DNA of 64,000 bases, from NCBI GenBank assembly GCA_965242975.1, contig CBDETS010000007.1, forward strand, positions 5,952,001-6,016,000. Reading direction: 5' to 3'. This document shows positions 51,435 to 61,069 of this stretch, piece after piece. Made by a program: the position numbers and the translations under genes. The notes beneath the pieces are model-generated. The model was not told where the DNA came from. It saw nothing but the letters and a program-made list of their open reading frames with translations, and made no database searches. This stretch comes from JAPPHA01 sp965242975. GTDB lineage: Bacteria; Pseudomonadota; Alphaproteobacteria; Rhodobacterales; Rhodobacteraceae. Numbering within the stretch: position 1 is the stretch's first letter; every line of letters starts with the position of its first letter.

Positions 51435-52751
51435 TCAGAGCAGCCCCGGGAGCCAGAGGCAGGTCGCGGGCACGGCAAGAATGATCGCGACGCGGACGAA
51501 ATCGCTCAACAGGAACGGAACGATGCCCCTGAACGACTCGCCGAGCGGGACGTCGTCGGCCAGGGAGTTGATCACATAGACGTTGAGGCCAATCGGCGGG
51601 GTGATTAGACCGACCTCGACAACGATCAAGGTCAGGATCCCGAACCAGATGGCGATCTCCTCCTCCGTAAGGCCGAATTCGAGCCCTGTGACGAGAGGAA
51701 AGAACACCGGTACCGTCAGCAGGATCATGGCAAGGCTGTCCATTACGCAGCCGAGAACCAGGTAGATGATCAGGATGCCGATCAGGATCGACATCGGCGC
51801 CAGTCCCGACTCCGCGAAGGCGTTGGCCAACTCGATCGGGATCTGGGACAATGCAAGGAAGCCATTATAGACCTCTGCGCCGATCAGGATGAGGAAGATA
51901 GCCGCAGTGGCCTGCGCGGTCTCGAGCACGCTCGAGACGAAGCCCGCCCAGTTCAGCCGCCCGGACACGGACGCCAACAGGAGGGTGGCCGCGGCACCGA
52001 TCGCCGCGCCTTCGGTCGGAGTGAACACGCCGAGATAGATACCGCCGATGACCAGCAGAAAGATTGCCGCAACCGGAAACACGAGACGTAGGCTGCGCAC
52101 CCGCTCCCGGAATGGCACGGCCGGAACGACGGGAGCCGACTCTGGGTTGAGCCAGACATATATGCTGACCGCTACGGAATAGCCGAGTGTTGCGATGACG
52201 CCGGGGATCAGCGCGGCGAAGAACAGCGTTCCGATCGACTGCTCGGTGATGATCGCGTAGATCACCAGAATCACCGAGGGCGGAATCAGGATGCCGAGGG
52301 TGCCTCCTGCGGCCAGTGAGCCTGTGGCCAACGCCCGGGAGTAGCCGTAGCGCCTCATCTCGGGCAATGCCACCGACGCCATCGTCGCCGCAGTCGCGAA
52401 CGACGACCCGCAGATGGAGCCGAACGCCGCGCACCCGCAAACGGTCGAAATGGCCAGCCCTCCGCGGCGGTGCCCGATCCAGGCGCGGGCGGAGTCGAAC
52501 AGCGAGCGGCCAAGCCCGGCACGAGTGGCGAACTGGCCCATGAGCAGGAACAGCGGCAGTACAGAGAGGGTGTAGCCCGATGTCCGGCCGAACGGCCCGG
52601 TGTTGAGCAGGCCAAGCAGAGCCGGCCATCCCGCAAGCGTGGCGAACCCGAAGCCGCCAACTGCGAACATGGCGATCGCGACCGGCATCCGGAGGGCGAT
52701 CAGCACCAAGCAGACGCCGAAGAGGAATCCGCCAAACTCGATATCGTTCAT
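51435..52751 (-). CDS. TRAP transporter large permease (DctM family)
   Basis: A 438-residue membrane protein. The ATG at 52751 overlaps the small-subunit stop (ATGA). Blocks are VLPLFLLMGQFATRAGLGRS near residue 65, GSLAAGGTLGILIPPSVILV near residue 145, FTPTEGAAIGAAATLLLASV near residue 255, and IILAVPATCLWLPGLL at the end. Normal length. Together with the DctQ and DctP genes upstream it forms a sodium-driven acid importer of the minus-strand operon. Confidence 0.95.
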   Translation of the reverse strand: MNDIEFGGFLFGVCLVLIALRMPVAIAMFAVGGFGFATLAGWPALLGLLNTGPFGRTSGYTLSVLPLFLLMGQFATRAGLGRSLFDSARAWIGHRRGGLAISTVCGCAAFGSICGSSFATAATMASVALPEMRRYGYSRALATGSLAAGGTLGILIPPSVILVIYAIITEQSIGTLFFAALIPGVIATLGYSVAVSIYVWLNPESAPVVPAVPFRERVRSLRLVFPVAAIFLLVIGGIYLGVFTPTEGAAIGAAATLLLASVSGRLNWAGFVSSVLETAQATAAIFLILIGAEVYNGFLALSQIPIELANAFAESGLAPMSILIGILIIYLVLGCVMDSLAMILLTVPVFFPLVTGLEFGLTEEEIAIWFGILTLIVVEVGLITPPIGLNVYVINSLADDVPLGESFRGIVPFLLSDFVRVAIILAVPATCLWLPGLL

Positions 52752-53287
52752 CGGCAGAGCACGCCCAGATGGCGATGGAACATCCAGACGCAGACGGCGG
52801 TCAGCAGCACGGCCCCAGGCAGCGCGGAGAAGTAACCCAACCAGATCGGAATGCCGAGAAACAGCGTAGTCTCGCCGTCTTCGAACTTGTGCACGCCTCC
52901 GACGAAGAGACGCCAGGAGATCAGCGCCGCGACCACCGCGAAGACGAAATTATGCGCCGTGTCCAACGCCGTCTTGTATCGAGGGCGCATCCGTTCGGTG
53001 AAGAATTCGACAACGATGTTGCCGTTCTTCATGTGGCAGTAGGGGAAGAAGGCGAAAACTGCGACCCCGCAGGCAAGCTCGGTGATTTCGTAATCGCCGG
53101 GAATCGGGGCGTTGAAGAGGTGGCGCCCGACGACACTGACCCCGGTCATCGCAACGACCCCGGTCATGAGCATGCCACCTGCTATCGCCAATGCCCCGGT
53201 CAAACGTCCGAGGACGACGTCAAGGCGGCGTTCCGTCGAATACCTGGCCAGTGCGTGACTTCTGCCCCTTGCCTCGTTGTCCGTCAC
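52748..53287 (-). CDS. TRAP transporter small permease (DctQ family)
   Basis: A 179-residue membrane protein starting at GTG 53287; the upstream frame is a shadow of the binding-protein gene. Four membrane segments are visible, with AIAGGMLMTGVVAMTGVSVV (first), VVGRHLFNAPIPGDYEITEL and FAFFPYCHMKNGNIVVEFFT as DctQ marks. Its start lies 11 bases after the binding-protein stop, and its stop overlaps the large permease start. Confidence 0.9.
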   Translation of the reverse strand: MTDNEARGRSHALARYSTERRLDVVLGRLTGALAIAGGMLMTGVVAMTGVSVVGRHLFNAPIPGDYEITELACGVAVFAFFPYCHMKNGNIVVEFFTERMRPRYKTALDTAHNFVFAVVAALISWRLFVGGVHKFEDGETTLFLGIPIWLGYFSALPGAVLLTAVCVWMFHRHLGVLCR

Positions 53288-53297
53288 CTGCCTGCCA

Positions 53298-54344
53298 TTA
53301 TTGCTGGTCGCCGCCGTACTTGCCGAGCAGCCGCCTCGCATCGGCGAGCAGCTCCTTTCCGTCGTACCCAAGGGCACCGACCTTCTCGACCCAGCTGTCG
53401 ATAACCGTCCGGGTTTTCTCTTGCCAACGCGCCTTCTCCGCCTCGGTAAGGGGTAGAACCGGTTGGCCTCGCTCAACCGCGATCGCGCGTCCAGGCGCCT
53501 CGTCGTCGTGCCAGATCTGGCCGAGCCTTTCGGCCAACGCGATGCCGGTGCTGTCGTCGATGACCGCCTTGACGTCCGGCGGCAGTTCCTCGTAGCGGCG
53601 CTTGTTCATCGTCATCACGAACAGGACGCGAGAGAGGGCAACCTCGGTGTGGTAGTTCGTCACTTCGTGCAGACGGAAGGGACGCATGATCGTCCAAGGG
53701 ATCGCGGTTCCTTCGACCACGCCCCGTGACAGTGCCTCGTAGACGGCAGGGACCGGCATGCCGACCGGGACGGCGCCCAAGGCGCTGAGCGTCTCCGCGC
53801 CAATCCTCGAGGGGGTGCGAATCTTTGTGCCCTCGAAGTCCTCGAGTACGCGAATCTGTTTCCCGACGGTGTGGATATGGGTCGGCGCGGTGCTGTGAAA
53901 GACCAGGGGGTGCGTGTCCTCGTATTCGTCCATCATCCACTTCTGATGGAACTCGGTCAGCGCCTGACTGGCCGCCATCGCGTTGCCGGCGAGGAAGGGC
54001 AACTCGAACACCTCTGTCAACGGAAACCGCCCAGGTGAGTAGCCCGGTATCGTCCAGATGATGTCGACCACGCCGTCGCGTGCCTGGCCGTAGAGGTCCG
54101 ACGGCCTGCCGCCGAGTTGCATGGCCGGAAACACCTGGATCTTGACACGCCCCCCCGATTTTCTTTCGACCTCGTCAGCCCATGGTTGCAAGAACAATCG
54201 GTGGGCAATCGCCTTGGGTGAGTTGAAATGGTGCAGCCGAAGCGTGATCTGCTCCGCGTCGGCGCGGTCCGGAACCGAAAAAAGCAGTCCCATGGCGACG
54301 AAGACAAGCGCCGCGATGCCAGCGAACTCCCGAATTGTACGCAA
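53298..54344 (-). CDS. TRAP transporter binding protein (DctP family)
   Basis: A 348-residue secreted receptor. TTG at 54344 is preferred: AAGGA lies eight bases upstream and the resulting N-terminus is a proper signal peptide (IREFAGIAALVFVAMGLLFS, cleaved near ADAEQ). The ATG at 54431 would add a non-signal extension of 29 residues. Family blocks are FPAMQLGGRPSDLYGQARDG, GYSPGRFPLTEVFELPFLAG and EDFEGTKIRTPSRIGAETLS, with the carboxylate-binding arginine. It heads the DctP-Q-M genes, and a YciI-type gene precedes it by 246 bases. Confidence 0.9.
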   Translation of the reverse strand: MRTIREFAGIAALVFVAMGLLFSVPDRADAEQITLRLHHFNSPKAIAHRLFLQPWADEVERKSGGRVKIQVFPAMQLGGRPSDLYGQARDGVVDIIWTIPGYSPGRFPLTEVFELPFLAGNAMAASQALTEFHQKWMMDEYEDTHPLVFHSTAPTHIHTVGKQIRVLEDFEGTKIRTPSRIGAETLSALGAVPVGMPVPAVYEALSRGVVEGTAIPWTIMRPFRLHEVTNYHTEVALSRVLFVMTMNKRRYEELPPDVKAVIDDSTGIALAERLGQIWHDDEAPGRAIAVERGQPVLPLTEAEKARWQEKTRTVIDSWVEKVGALGYDGKELLADARRLLGKYGGDQQ

Positions 54345-54590
54345 CTGTTCTGTCCTTAGGTTTTCTGGAACCCGGCCCGAAACGGGCCGAGCGATTTCGA
54401 GCGCCGGGACCTCGGTGACCAAGTCCTGCAAAGGGGCTGCGCACGAGGTCTTGAGGAACAGTTCGGCGGGACGAGAGGAAGAGGACCGGTATCGATCAAA
54501 CGCAGCCGATGGTGGCCTCCGAGGTGGAAAAATCCTCGGCTGCCCAGTCTCCGTCCTCTAGCAAAGGGAGATCGGAGCACGCCGATGTAT

Positions 54591-54887
54591 CTATTTGGGC
54601 CGTCCAGTTTTCCAGTCCAACTGCCGGACGCTGACGTCTTGAAGGAGATTCATTTTCTGGAGGGGATTGTCGGCAAGGAAAGCCTGCGCCTTCTCGAGGG
54701 AAGGGGCTTCGATGACGTTGAGGGTGCCGTTGATGTTCCCCTGTTCGTCGGTCGTCGGTCCGCCGCAATGAACGGTCACTTCAGGATGGCCGGGGCGGTC
54801 TTTCAAATACGCCACGACATCGTTCAGCGTTTCCCGCCGTTGCTTTCCCGTTCCGGGCTTGTCGGTTCCAAAGATCACAAAATACAT
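54591..54887 (-). CDS. YciI-like protein
   Basis: A 98-residue ferredoxin-like-fold protein starting at ATG 54887 with AAGGAG just upstream. The family opening is MYFVIFGTDKPG, and the core ends in SLEKAQAFLADNPLQKMNLL with the conserved D-N-P block. YciI-type proteins are small dimers, some with dehalogenase- or muconolactone-isomerase-like chemistry; most have no known function. It is co-directional with the TRAP operon and may help break down the imported compound. Confidence 0.85.
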   Translation of the reverse strand: MYFVIFGTDKPGTGKQRRETLNDVVAYLKDRPGHPEVTVHCGGPTTDEQGNINGTLNVIEAPSLEKAQAFLADNPLQKMNLLQDVSVRQLDWKTGRPK

Positions 54888-55324
54888 CGGATGCTCCTTA
54901 TGTTGAATGTAACACCGGCCACCAAAGACGTTTCCCGTCACTGGATCGCAGCGAAATATAGCAAAGACACAAATGGAACGTAATACCAAACCACGAGGGT
55001 TCTGGCGCATCGGCTCTTTCAGATGAGATGACGAAATCCCTTGGCTTGTCGCGGATCACTCCAGCCCGAATCCGGGTGCCTTTCGAGGTGATCCGGCCAG
55101 GAATGTTCGGTGGAATTGCCCACCATGTCGCCAATGCTGTCCGTTACCCCGCTCGATGGTGGCGAGTTTCTGGCTCGCGAAATGACTGGCCTTCAGGAGT
55201 TGGAACACGGTTTCCGCTGTCCCCGGCGTTCCTGTACGTGTATTTCGTGCGTGCCCGGGCCATTTCCGCCCAGTTTCACGGAACTCTTCGGCAGTTCATC
55301 GATTGACAGCAACGGCAGACACTC
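54888..55324. other. Divergent intergenic region, no gene seen
   Basis: About 440 bases between the YciI gene (minus) and the transglycosylase gene (plus). It should contain both promoters. The plus strand has overlapping open frames of 72-92 codons near 55028-55328, but neither has recognisable content. Confidence 0.4.
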
Positions 55325-56572
55325 ATGATCAACCGAACCCATTCAATGTTGCGGATGTCCCTCCGGTCTCGCCCCGATGTCCGGAGACTCGTCGCCCCGG
55401 CCGCGGCGGTTCTCGCACTGGCTCTGCCGCTGCCGGTCTCCGGCGATGAAAACGTTCCCTGCGGCGGTCCCTTTCCGGCCTTTGTCGACGGGCTGAAGGC
55501 GGAGGCGCTCGCCGGCGGTTTCGGGCGACCGACGATCGATGAGTTCTTTGCCGGTGTTGTCCACGATCCCGAGATCATCCGGCGGGACCGCGCCCAGGGG
55601 ATATTCCGGAAGTCCTTTATCGAGTTTTCCAAGCTGGTCATGGCCGACTACCGCATCGTGCAGGGGGCGAAATTCGAGGCGGAACATGCGTCGGTCTTCG
55701 ACCGGGTCGAGGACGTCTACGGCGTGCAGCGCGGCGTCCTCCTGTCGTTCCTGGCTCTCGAGACCGATTTCGGCCTGGTCCAGGGCGACTACAACACCCT
55801 CAATTCCCTGGTCACCCTTTCCCATGACTGCCGGCGTCCCGGGCTCTTCCGGCCGCACATATTCGCGGCGCTCGAACTCTATCGGAGGGGCGATTTCGAC
55901 CCGGTGAACACCATTGGTGCCTGGGCTGGCGAAATCGGAATGATCCAGATGCTTCCCTCCGACATTCTCGAACACGGCCAGGACGGGGATGGCGACGGGC
56001 GGGTCGACCTGAAGTCATCGACCTGGGACGCACTGATGACGGCCGGCAGGGTCCTGCACGAACTGGGCTGGGAGCCCCACCAGCCCTGGCTGGTGGAGGT
56101 CATCGTGCCCCGGTCCCTCGACTGGAGCGAGACCGGCCTTGGCCACGAGAAGACGGTGGCGGAATGGATGGATCTCGGGGTCAGGCTCCGCACGGACCAG
56201 CGGCTCGACGGCGCGCTCACGGCATCGATCCTGCTTCCCCACGGCCGGTACGGGCCCGCGTTCTTCGCGCTCGACAATTTCAGGCTCTATTTCGAATGGA
56301 ACCGTTCCTTCGTCTACGCGACGACTTCCGCATTCTTCGCAACGCTCCTGTCCGGAAGCCCGATGTATCTCGACGGCAACGCGCCGTCGCCGCTCTCCGA
56401 GGACGAGGTCAGGAGATTGCAGGCGAGCCTCCAGTCCCGGGGCCACGACGTCGGCGCCGTGGACGGGATCGTCGGCAGCCGGACCCGTTCAGCGGTGCAG
56501 GCCGAGCAGGTCCGCCTCGGGTTGCCGGCCGACGCCTGGCCGACGCGCGAATTGCTCGATCTCCTGCAGTAG
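55325..56572 (+). CDS. Lytic murein transglycosylase (MltB family) with peptidoglycan-binding domain
   Basis: A 415-residue exported enzyme. The N-terminus has a signal peptide (LVAPAAAVLALALPLPVSGD, about residues 21-40). The catalytic domain covers about 45-340, with the catalytic glutamate in SFLALETDFGLVQGDYNTLN near residue 145, and AGEIGMIQMLPSDILEHGQD and DGDGRVDLKSSTWDALMT near residue 205. The C-terminal 60 residues are a peptidoglycan-binding repeat (RLQASLQSRGHDVGAVDGIV). It cuts glycan strands to 1,6-anhydro-muropeptides during wall growth or recycling. Length is typical. It has no operon partner in the window. Confidence 0.93.
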   Translation: MINRTHSMLRMSLRSRPDVRRLVAPAAAVLALALPLPVSGDENVPCGGPFPAFVDGLKAEALAGGFGRPTIDEFFAGVVHDPEIIRRDRAQGIFRKSFIEFSKLVMADYRIVQGAKFEAEHASVFDRVEDVYGVQRGVLLSFLALETDFGLVQGDYNTLNSLVTLSHDCRRPGLFRPHIFAALELYRRGDFDPVNTIGAWAGEIGMIQMLPSDILEHGQDGDGDGRVDLKSSTWDALMTAGRVLHELGWEPHQPWLVEVIVPRSLDWSETGLGHEKTVAEWMDLGVRLRTDQRLDGALTASILLPHGRYGPAFFALDNFRLYFEWNRSFVYATTSAFFATLLSGSPMYLDGNAPSPLSEDEVRRLQASLQSRGHDVGAVDGIVGSRTRSAVQAEQVRLGLPADAWPTRELLDLLQ

Positions 56573-57060
56573 TCCGGGGTCGTCGCCGGTGTCCGCCGAT
56601 CGAACCACGCCGCGCGGCGACGCCCCGGCGGCCAGTGCTCCGCTCGACCGGCTCACGCACTGTCGTGATGTCACCGAGACTGGAAACGAGAACCGGAAAT
56701 CCCGGAACCGAAGCCGACCGGTGGCGCCGGCATTCCAGAAACCCTGAACCGACGGGTCAAAGGCAAGCCTCCGCCGCGCACCTTGCCGTTCCGCCCTCGA
56801 TCGCACGCAACGGCAAATGAACCGCGTCCAGGTCTAACGAATTCCACCAGTGCAGGGATGGATGAATCCAACGTCACGGTGAGGCGGGGCACTCGACATC
56901 ATCTGCATTTCAGGGATCCCTGCAGCAACGGACCCTGGCCTTCCCGCGACCGGGACGGCGATTCAACAGGGTCGGCGGTCGAACCCACCGATTGATGGAG
57001 GCAATCTCGGAAACGTTGACAAGCGTTCGCCGCGCTGGAGGTCGATGAGCGGCCTCGAGT
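56573..57060. other. Gap with no gene seen
   Basis: About 490 bases between the transglycosylase gene and the broken sensor-kinase gene. Open frames are short and Arg/Pro-rich. The missing 5' part of the kinase locus, or a response-regulator gene, is not found here. Confidence 0.4.
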
Positions 57061-58181
57061 ATGAATGCCGAAGATTCGGGGGACGACGGCGTGGGGTTGG
57101 GTAATCGACTTTGGATTTACGTGGGACTGAGCACGGGAATTGCGGCGATTGGTGCGGGCGCATGCCGGCTGGCCGATTCTGCCTCGACCGGCTTTGTCAC
57201 GGTGTATTTTCTGGTTCTTGCACTGTGGGTTGAGAAAAACGGTCACTATACGAACAGCTTTCGGGCTCCGGCGGTTCTCGACGCAATCAAGGGGACGTTC
57301 GCCGACGGAAGGGCGAGGACAGCCGACTTCGAGGTTTCAGCCGACGAGCGATATTTCCATGCCAGAATCGCCGTTCTTCCCAAGGCTTTCAGACGCGATC
57401 GCCGGCGCAGGGTCGTCATGGAGATTCACGGCCGAACCGCTGAACACGCGACAGAAGCCCTGCGCAGGGACTTCGTCACGAACGCCAGTCATGAGTTGAG
57501 AACATCACGCGCATCGGTCCTGGGCTACGTCGAGACATTGAAGTCAGGAGCGAGCCTGGGACCCTCCGGAAGTTCGGGACGAGTTCCTCGGAATCATTCG
57601 CGAACAGAGCCTCGGGATGCAGCGCCTGATCGATGATCTCATGTCATTGCCGAATTGAACTCGATGAACACCTGCCACCTGACGAACGTTGCGACGTCGG
57701 GGAGGTGATCGGTCAGGTCGCGGATGCCATGACGCCGATCGCAGAAACCAAAGGGTTCAGCCTGATCAATCGGCTGCCGGAAGGCGCAAGATTTGAAACG
57801 CTCGGTGACTCGGATCAATTGTCACAGGTTTTCACCAATCTGATTGATAACGCCGTCAGGTACGGAGGCGGCGACATCGAGGTCACGGCTGCGGAACGCG
57901 ACCCGCGATTCCCCGATATGTTCGGGATCGTTGTCAGCGACGCCGGTTCCGGGATTCCCCGGGAGCATATTCCGCGTCTGACCGAGCGATTCTACCGGGT
58001 TGATGCCGCGCGAAGTCGCGAGAACGGGGGCACAGGACTTGGGCTGGCAACAACCATGCATGTGCTCAATTGCCACTATGGCGCGCTCGAGATCAACTCG
58101 ACACGAGGAGAGGGCAGCCGTATTTCGGTCTGGCTTCGCAGCCTGGAAAACGGCGCGGGAACCGACTCCCGACTCCTGTGA
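57061..58181 (+). pseudogene. Frameshifted PhoR-like sensor histidine kinase gene
   Basis: Three consecutive frames together encode one kinase. Frame A (57061-about 57550) has a membrane N-terminus and the dimerisation block FVTNASHELRTSRASVLGYV, with the phospho-accepting His but Ser in place of the usual Pro. Frame B (about 57550-57655) reads PPEVRDEFLGIIREQSLGMQ and RLIDDLMSL. Frame C (about 57645-58181) carries the ATPase domain: VFTNLIDNAVRYGGGDIEVT (N-box), VVSDAGSGIPREHIPRLTER (G1) and ARSRENGGTGLGLA (G2). Two small indels are needed to restore it. No response regulator or pst genes are adjacent. The sensor half cannot be joined to the ATPase half without frameshifting. Confidence 0.85.
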
Positions 58182-58293
58182 TTGCCGGTCGCGTTGTCCG
58201 GCGCCCCGATACGGTCAACTCTCGGAACCACTGCAGGCGACCCGGTTGCTGCCCAAGCTCAAGAATTTCCCGCGATCTTGCAGGTTTTCTCGA

Positions 58294-59040
58294 TTACAGA
58301 CTGTCGCCTATTCGCCTGCTTACTTCGATCAAATGGACCTTCGCCGTATCGAGGAACCCCTGATCGAACCGGCTCAGCATGCCGAATACCGAGATCGTCA
58401 GCCTGGTTTCGCCCATTCTGTCCTTGACGGGCACGGCCAGCGCCGCGATATCAGGCTCGTTCTCGCCAAGGTTCAGGGCGTACCCCTGTTGACGGATTGT
58501 CGCCAACGCTTCCTCGAGAGCCGCGGGTTCGACGGGAGTGGTTCTCCCGCCTGCAATTGTCGTCGCAGCAAGACGTGTGCGGCGTTCGTTTGGAGACATC
58601 TGGGACAGCCAGAGCTTGCCTTGTGCGGTCGTGTGCAACGGTAGCAGTGTTCCCACGCTGATATTCACCGAAATCGGTCTTGAGGAATTGGCAACTGCCA
58701 CGCATGATGGCCCGTAACGGGTCAGCTGGCACGCCATGACCGACTCGTTGAGCGTACCGCTCAGCGAGTCTATCTCGGGTTGAACAATGGTCGAGAGCGA
58801 ACTGGATTCCCCGGCGGTCCAACCGAGTTCCTCGATCTTCTGACCCAGTGCAAAATGGCCGCGTCGGGTACTTCGAAGAACCCCGGCGTGTTCAAGCGTC
58901 ACGAGAAACCGGTGCGCGGTCGCTGCACTCATCCCCAACCGGGAAACCACGGTCTCGGTTGAGATCTCCTTTTGGTTGGCCGAAAACAACGAGAGGATTC
59001 TGAATCCTTTCAGAACCGATTGGTTGAGAGGCGTGCTCAT
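58294..59040 (-). CDS. IclR family transcriptional regulator
   Basis: A 248-residue regulator from ATG 59040; the frame extends 22 codons upstream. The winged helix is at about residues 5-70 (STETVVSRLGMSAATAHRFL as recognition part). The effector domain holds LPLHTTAQGKLWLSQMSP near residue 140 and QGYALNLGENEPDIAALAVP near residue 190. It is divergent from the ThDP enzyme gene and its TRAP transporter, so it likely controls that catabolic set in response to the imported acid. The candidate operator is the palindrome at 59126-59137. Confidence 0.92.
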   Translation of the reverse strand: MSTPLNQSVLKGFRILSLFSANQKEISTETVVSRLGMSAATAHRFLVTLEHAGVLRSTRRGHFALGQKIEELGWTAGESSSLSTIVQPEIDSLSGTLNESVMACQLTRYGPSCVAVANSSRPISVNISVGTLLPLHTTAQGKLWLSQMSPNERRTRLAATTIAGGRTTPVEPAALEEALATIRQQGYALNLGENEPDIAALAVPVKDRMGETRLTISVFGMLSRFDQGFLDTAKVHLIEVSRRIGDSL

Positions 59041-59093
59041 TCTGACATCCGAAATTCCCGTTGGCCAACGGCTTGGCACAGGCTTAGACGACC

Positions 59094-59137
59094 TTGACAG
59101 GAGCAATCATACCATTCACAATAAGAGATTGCAATCT
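59094..59137 (+). promoter_or_regulatory. Candidate promoter and IclR operator for the ThDP/TRAP operon
   Basis: TTGACA at 59094-59099 matches the -35 consensus. Seventeen bases later CACAAT (59117-59122) matches four of six -10 positions. The perfect palindrome AGATTGCAATCT at 59126-59137 falls on the expected transcription start, a position suited to repression by the divergently encoded IclR protein. Assignments are by eye and no binding data exist. Confidence 0.5.
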
Positions 59138-59159
59138 TGAATAATGAGAAAAGCCCGCC

Positions 59160-59297
59160 ATGGACTGGGGACTTCTGATCGACAACGAAACCGTGGCGAG
59201 TGGGTACGACCGGTTCGGTGAATCGGCGGCCACCAACGAACTCATTGAACTTCGCCGGATCACGGTCGACGATCCTGACCGGCACGATTTGATCTGA
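59160..59297 (+). CDS. Small open reading frame before the ThDP enzyme gene
   Basis: ATG at 59160 opens 45 codons (MDWGLLIDNETVASGYDRFG, then LIELRRITVDDPDRHDLI) and stops four bases before the next ATG. A weak purine site (GAGAAA) precedes it. The first dozen residues faintly resemble the start of aldehyde dehydrogenases (LLIDNETVASG), so it may be the relic of a truncated gene. It could instead be a real leader peptide, or a small protein coupled to the ThDP gene. Confidence 0.35.
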   Translation: MDWGLLIDNETVASGYDRFGESAATNELIELRRITVDDPDRHDLI

Positions 59298-59301
59298 ATC
59301 C

Positions 59302-61029
59302 ATGCCGCGGGACAACGACGGGGAGGCAACCTTGTCAGCCGGTGGTGCGCTGTTTGGCAAGCTCAAGGCACTCGGTGTTGACTTTGTCTTCGCAAATTCG
59401 GGTACCGATTTCCCTCCGATCATCGAGGGCCTGATTGATGCCAGGAACCGGGGGGTCGATCTGCCGACGGAAGTGACCGTACCGCACGAGCATGTCGCAC
59501 TCGGGATGGCTCACGGCTTCTTCCTGGTTTCTGGACGGCCTCAGGCGGTGATGCTGCACACCAACGTCGGATTGTCGAACGGTGCAACCGGGGCCATCAA
59601 CGCGGCCTGCGATCAGGTTCCGATGTTCCTGATGTCGGGGCGGACACCCGTCATGGAAGGGCGCCGGTTCGGATCAAGGACCGTTCCGATCGGCTGGGGA
59701 CAGGAGATGTATGACCAGTCTGCACTGGTCCGCGAAGCGTGCAAGTGGGACTACGAACTGCGGTTCCCCGATCAGGTGTCCGATGTGCTTGACCGGGGTT
59801 GGGCCATTGCGAACTCGACACCGAAAGGCCCGGTTTACCTAAGCCTGCCACGAGAGGTTCTGTGCGAGCCGTGCCTGGATGACCGGATCGACAAGCCGTC
59901 CCGCATGGCACCGTCGTTGTCGGCGCCTTGTCATGATGCCGTTGAAATCGCGGCCGGTCTGCTGGCGAATGCCGAAAGACCGTTGATCATCGCCCAAAGG
60001 GGCGCCGGTTCCGCCACGGCATTCGAGGCCCTGACCGAATTTGCGGAGCGTTGGGCCATTCCCGTTTCCCACTATTGGGCCAACCAGATAGCAATTCGAA
60101 TGTCGAGTCCGGTTCACGTCGGCTGGTCCCCCGACGAACTTCTCCGTAACGTTGATGTCGTTCTCGTCGTCAACGCCCTGGCTCCCTGGTGGCCGGACCG
60201 CGCGTCGCCGGGCGAGGGCGCAAAGGTCATCCAGCTCGGGCCGGACCCGCTCTTTGCCCGATCGTCGCCGATGCGGTGTTTCCGCTCCGATGTGACCTTG
60301 ACCGGGGATACATCTCTTGTACTGCAGGAGTTGATCGTTGCGGTCGATCAACGAAAGTCCGACGAAAGATCCGTCGAATTCCGGCGCGCCGAAATCGCCC
60401 GGATTTCCGAATCTGAACGAATGGCGGTCCGGGAGACGGCCGGAAAAGGATGCAGAAGCCCCATGTCCAAGGATTGGGTGAGCCACTGCCTTGGCAAGGC
60501 AAGCAGGGGCCGCAGAGTCAGCGTTTTCCATGAGCTCGGTTGCCCGTTGCCCCCTCTCGAACTCGATGATCATCTGAGCTACTTTCAGGAGCCCCACTCC
60601 GGCGGGCTCGGCTGGGGCCTCCCGGCCGCAATTGGCGCGAAACTCGCGTGTCCGGACCGCCTCGTTTTTGCCACGGTCGGCGACGGAAGTTACATGTTTG
60701 CCAACCCGACCGCTTGCCACCAAGTGTGCGAAGCACTTGAATTGCCCGTCGTTACCCTGGTCCTGAACAACGAGGAATGGGCTGCAGTCCGTCATTCCGT
60801 CGAGGGTCTGTACACGGGAGGACTCGCATCCAGATCCAACGATGTTCCCTTGACCTCGCTCCGCCCGAGCCCGGACTTTTGCAAGACTGCCGAAGCAAGC
60901 CGGGCTTACACGGAAACAGTCGTCGACGGAGAAGAGCTTCCCGCCGCACTTGATCGGGTGATCAGGGTGGCGACGGAAGAAAAACGGCAATGTCTTCTGA
61001 ACATTGCGATTGAACGAACCAGCCCGTAA
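59302..61029 (+). CDS. Thiamine-diphosphate-dependent enzyme, acetolactate-synthase-like
   Basis: A 575-residue enzyme with the three-domain ThDP layout. The N-terminal Pyr domain includes the catalytic glutamate in TEVTVPHEHVALGMAHGFF near residue 62 and MLHTNVGLSNGATGAINA. The central domain follows (about 205-350). The C-terminal PP domain has the metal/ThDP motif ATVGDGSYMFANPTACHQV near residue 455, ending VLNNEEWAAVRHS (G-D-G...N-N). It differs from true acetolactate synthases in lacking a regulatory-subunit gene. Such enzymes decarboxylate 2-oxo acids or carboligate aldehydes (glyoxylate, oxalyl, benzoylformate, sulfopyruvate types). The adjacent TRAP importer suggests the substrate is a transported 2-oxo or hydroxy acid. 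Confidence 0.85.
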   Translation: MPRDNDGEATLSAGGALFGKLKALGVDFVFANSGTDFPPIIEGLIDARNRGVDLPTEVTVPHEHVALGMAHGFFLVSGRPQAVMLHTNVGLSNGATGAINAACDQVPMFLMSGRTPVMEGRRFGSRTVPIGWGQEMYDQSALVREACKWDYELRFPDQVSDVLDRGWAIANSTPKGPVYLSLPREVLCEPCLDDRIDKPSRMAPSLSAPCHDAVEIAAGLLANAERPLIIAQRGAGSATAFEALTEFAERWAIPVSHYWANQIAIRMSSPVHVGWSPDELLRNVDVVLVVNALAPWWPDRASPGEGAKVIQLGPDPLFARSSPMRCFRSDVTLTGDTSLVLQELIVAVDQRKSDERSVEFRRAEIARISESERMAVRETAGKGCRSPMSKDWVSHCLGKASRGRRVSVFHELGCPLPPLELDDHLSYFQEPHSGGLGWGLPAAIGAKLACPDRLVFATVGDGSYMFANPTACHQVCEALELPVVTLVLNNEEWAAVRHSVEGLYTGGLASRSNDVPLTSLRPSPDFCKTAEASRAYTETVVDGEELPAALDRVIRVATEEKRQCLLNIAIERTSP

Positions 61030-61069
61030 CATTTACGGGTACCAAAGTGAAAACCGGAAGGAGAATTCC

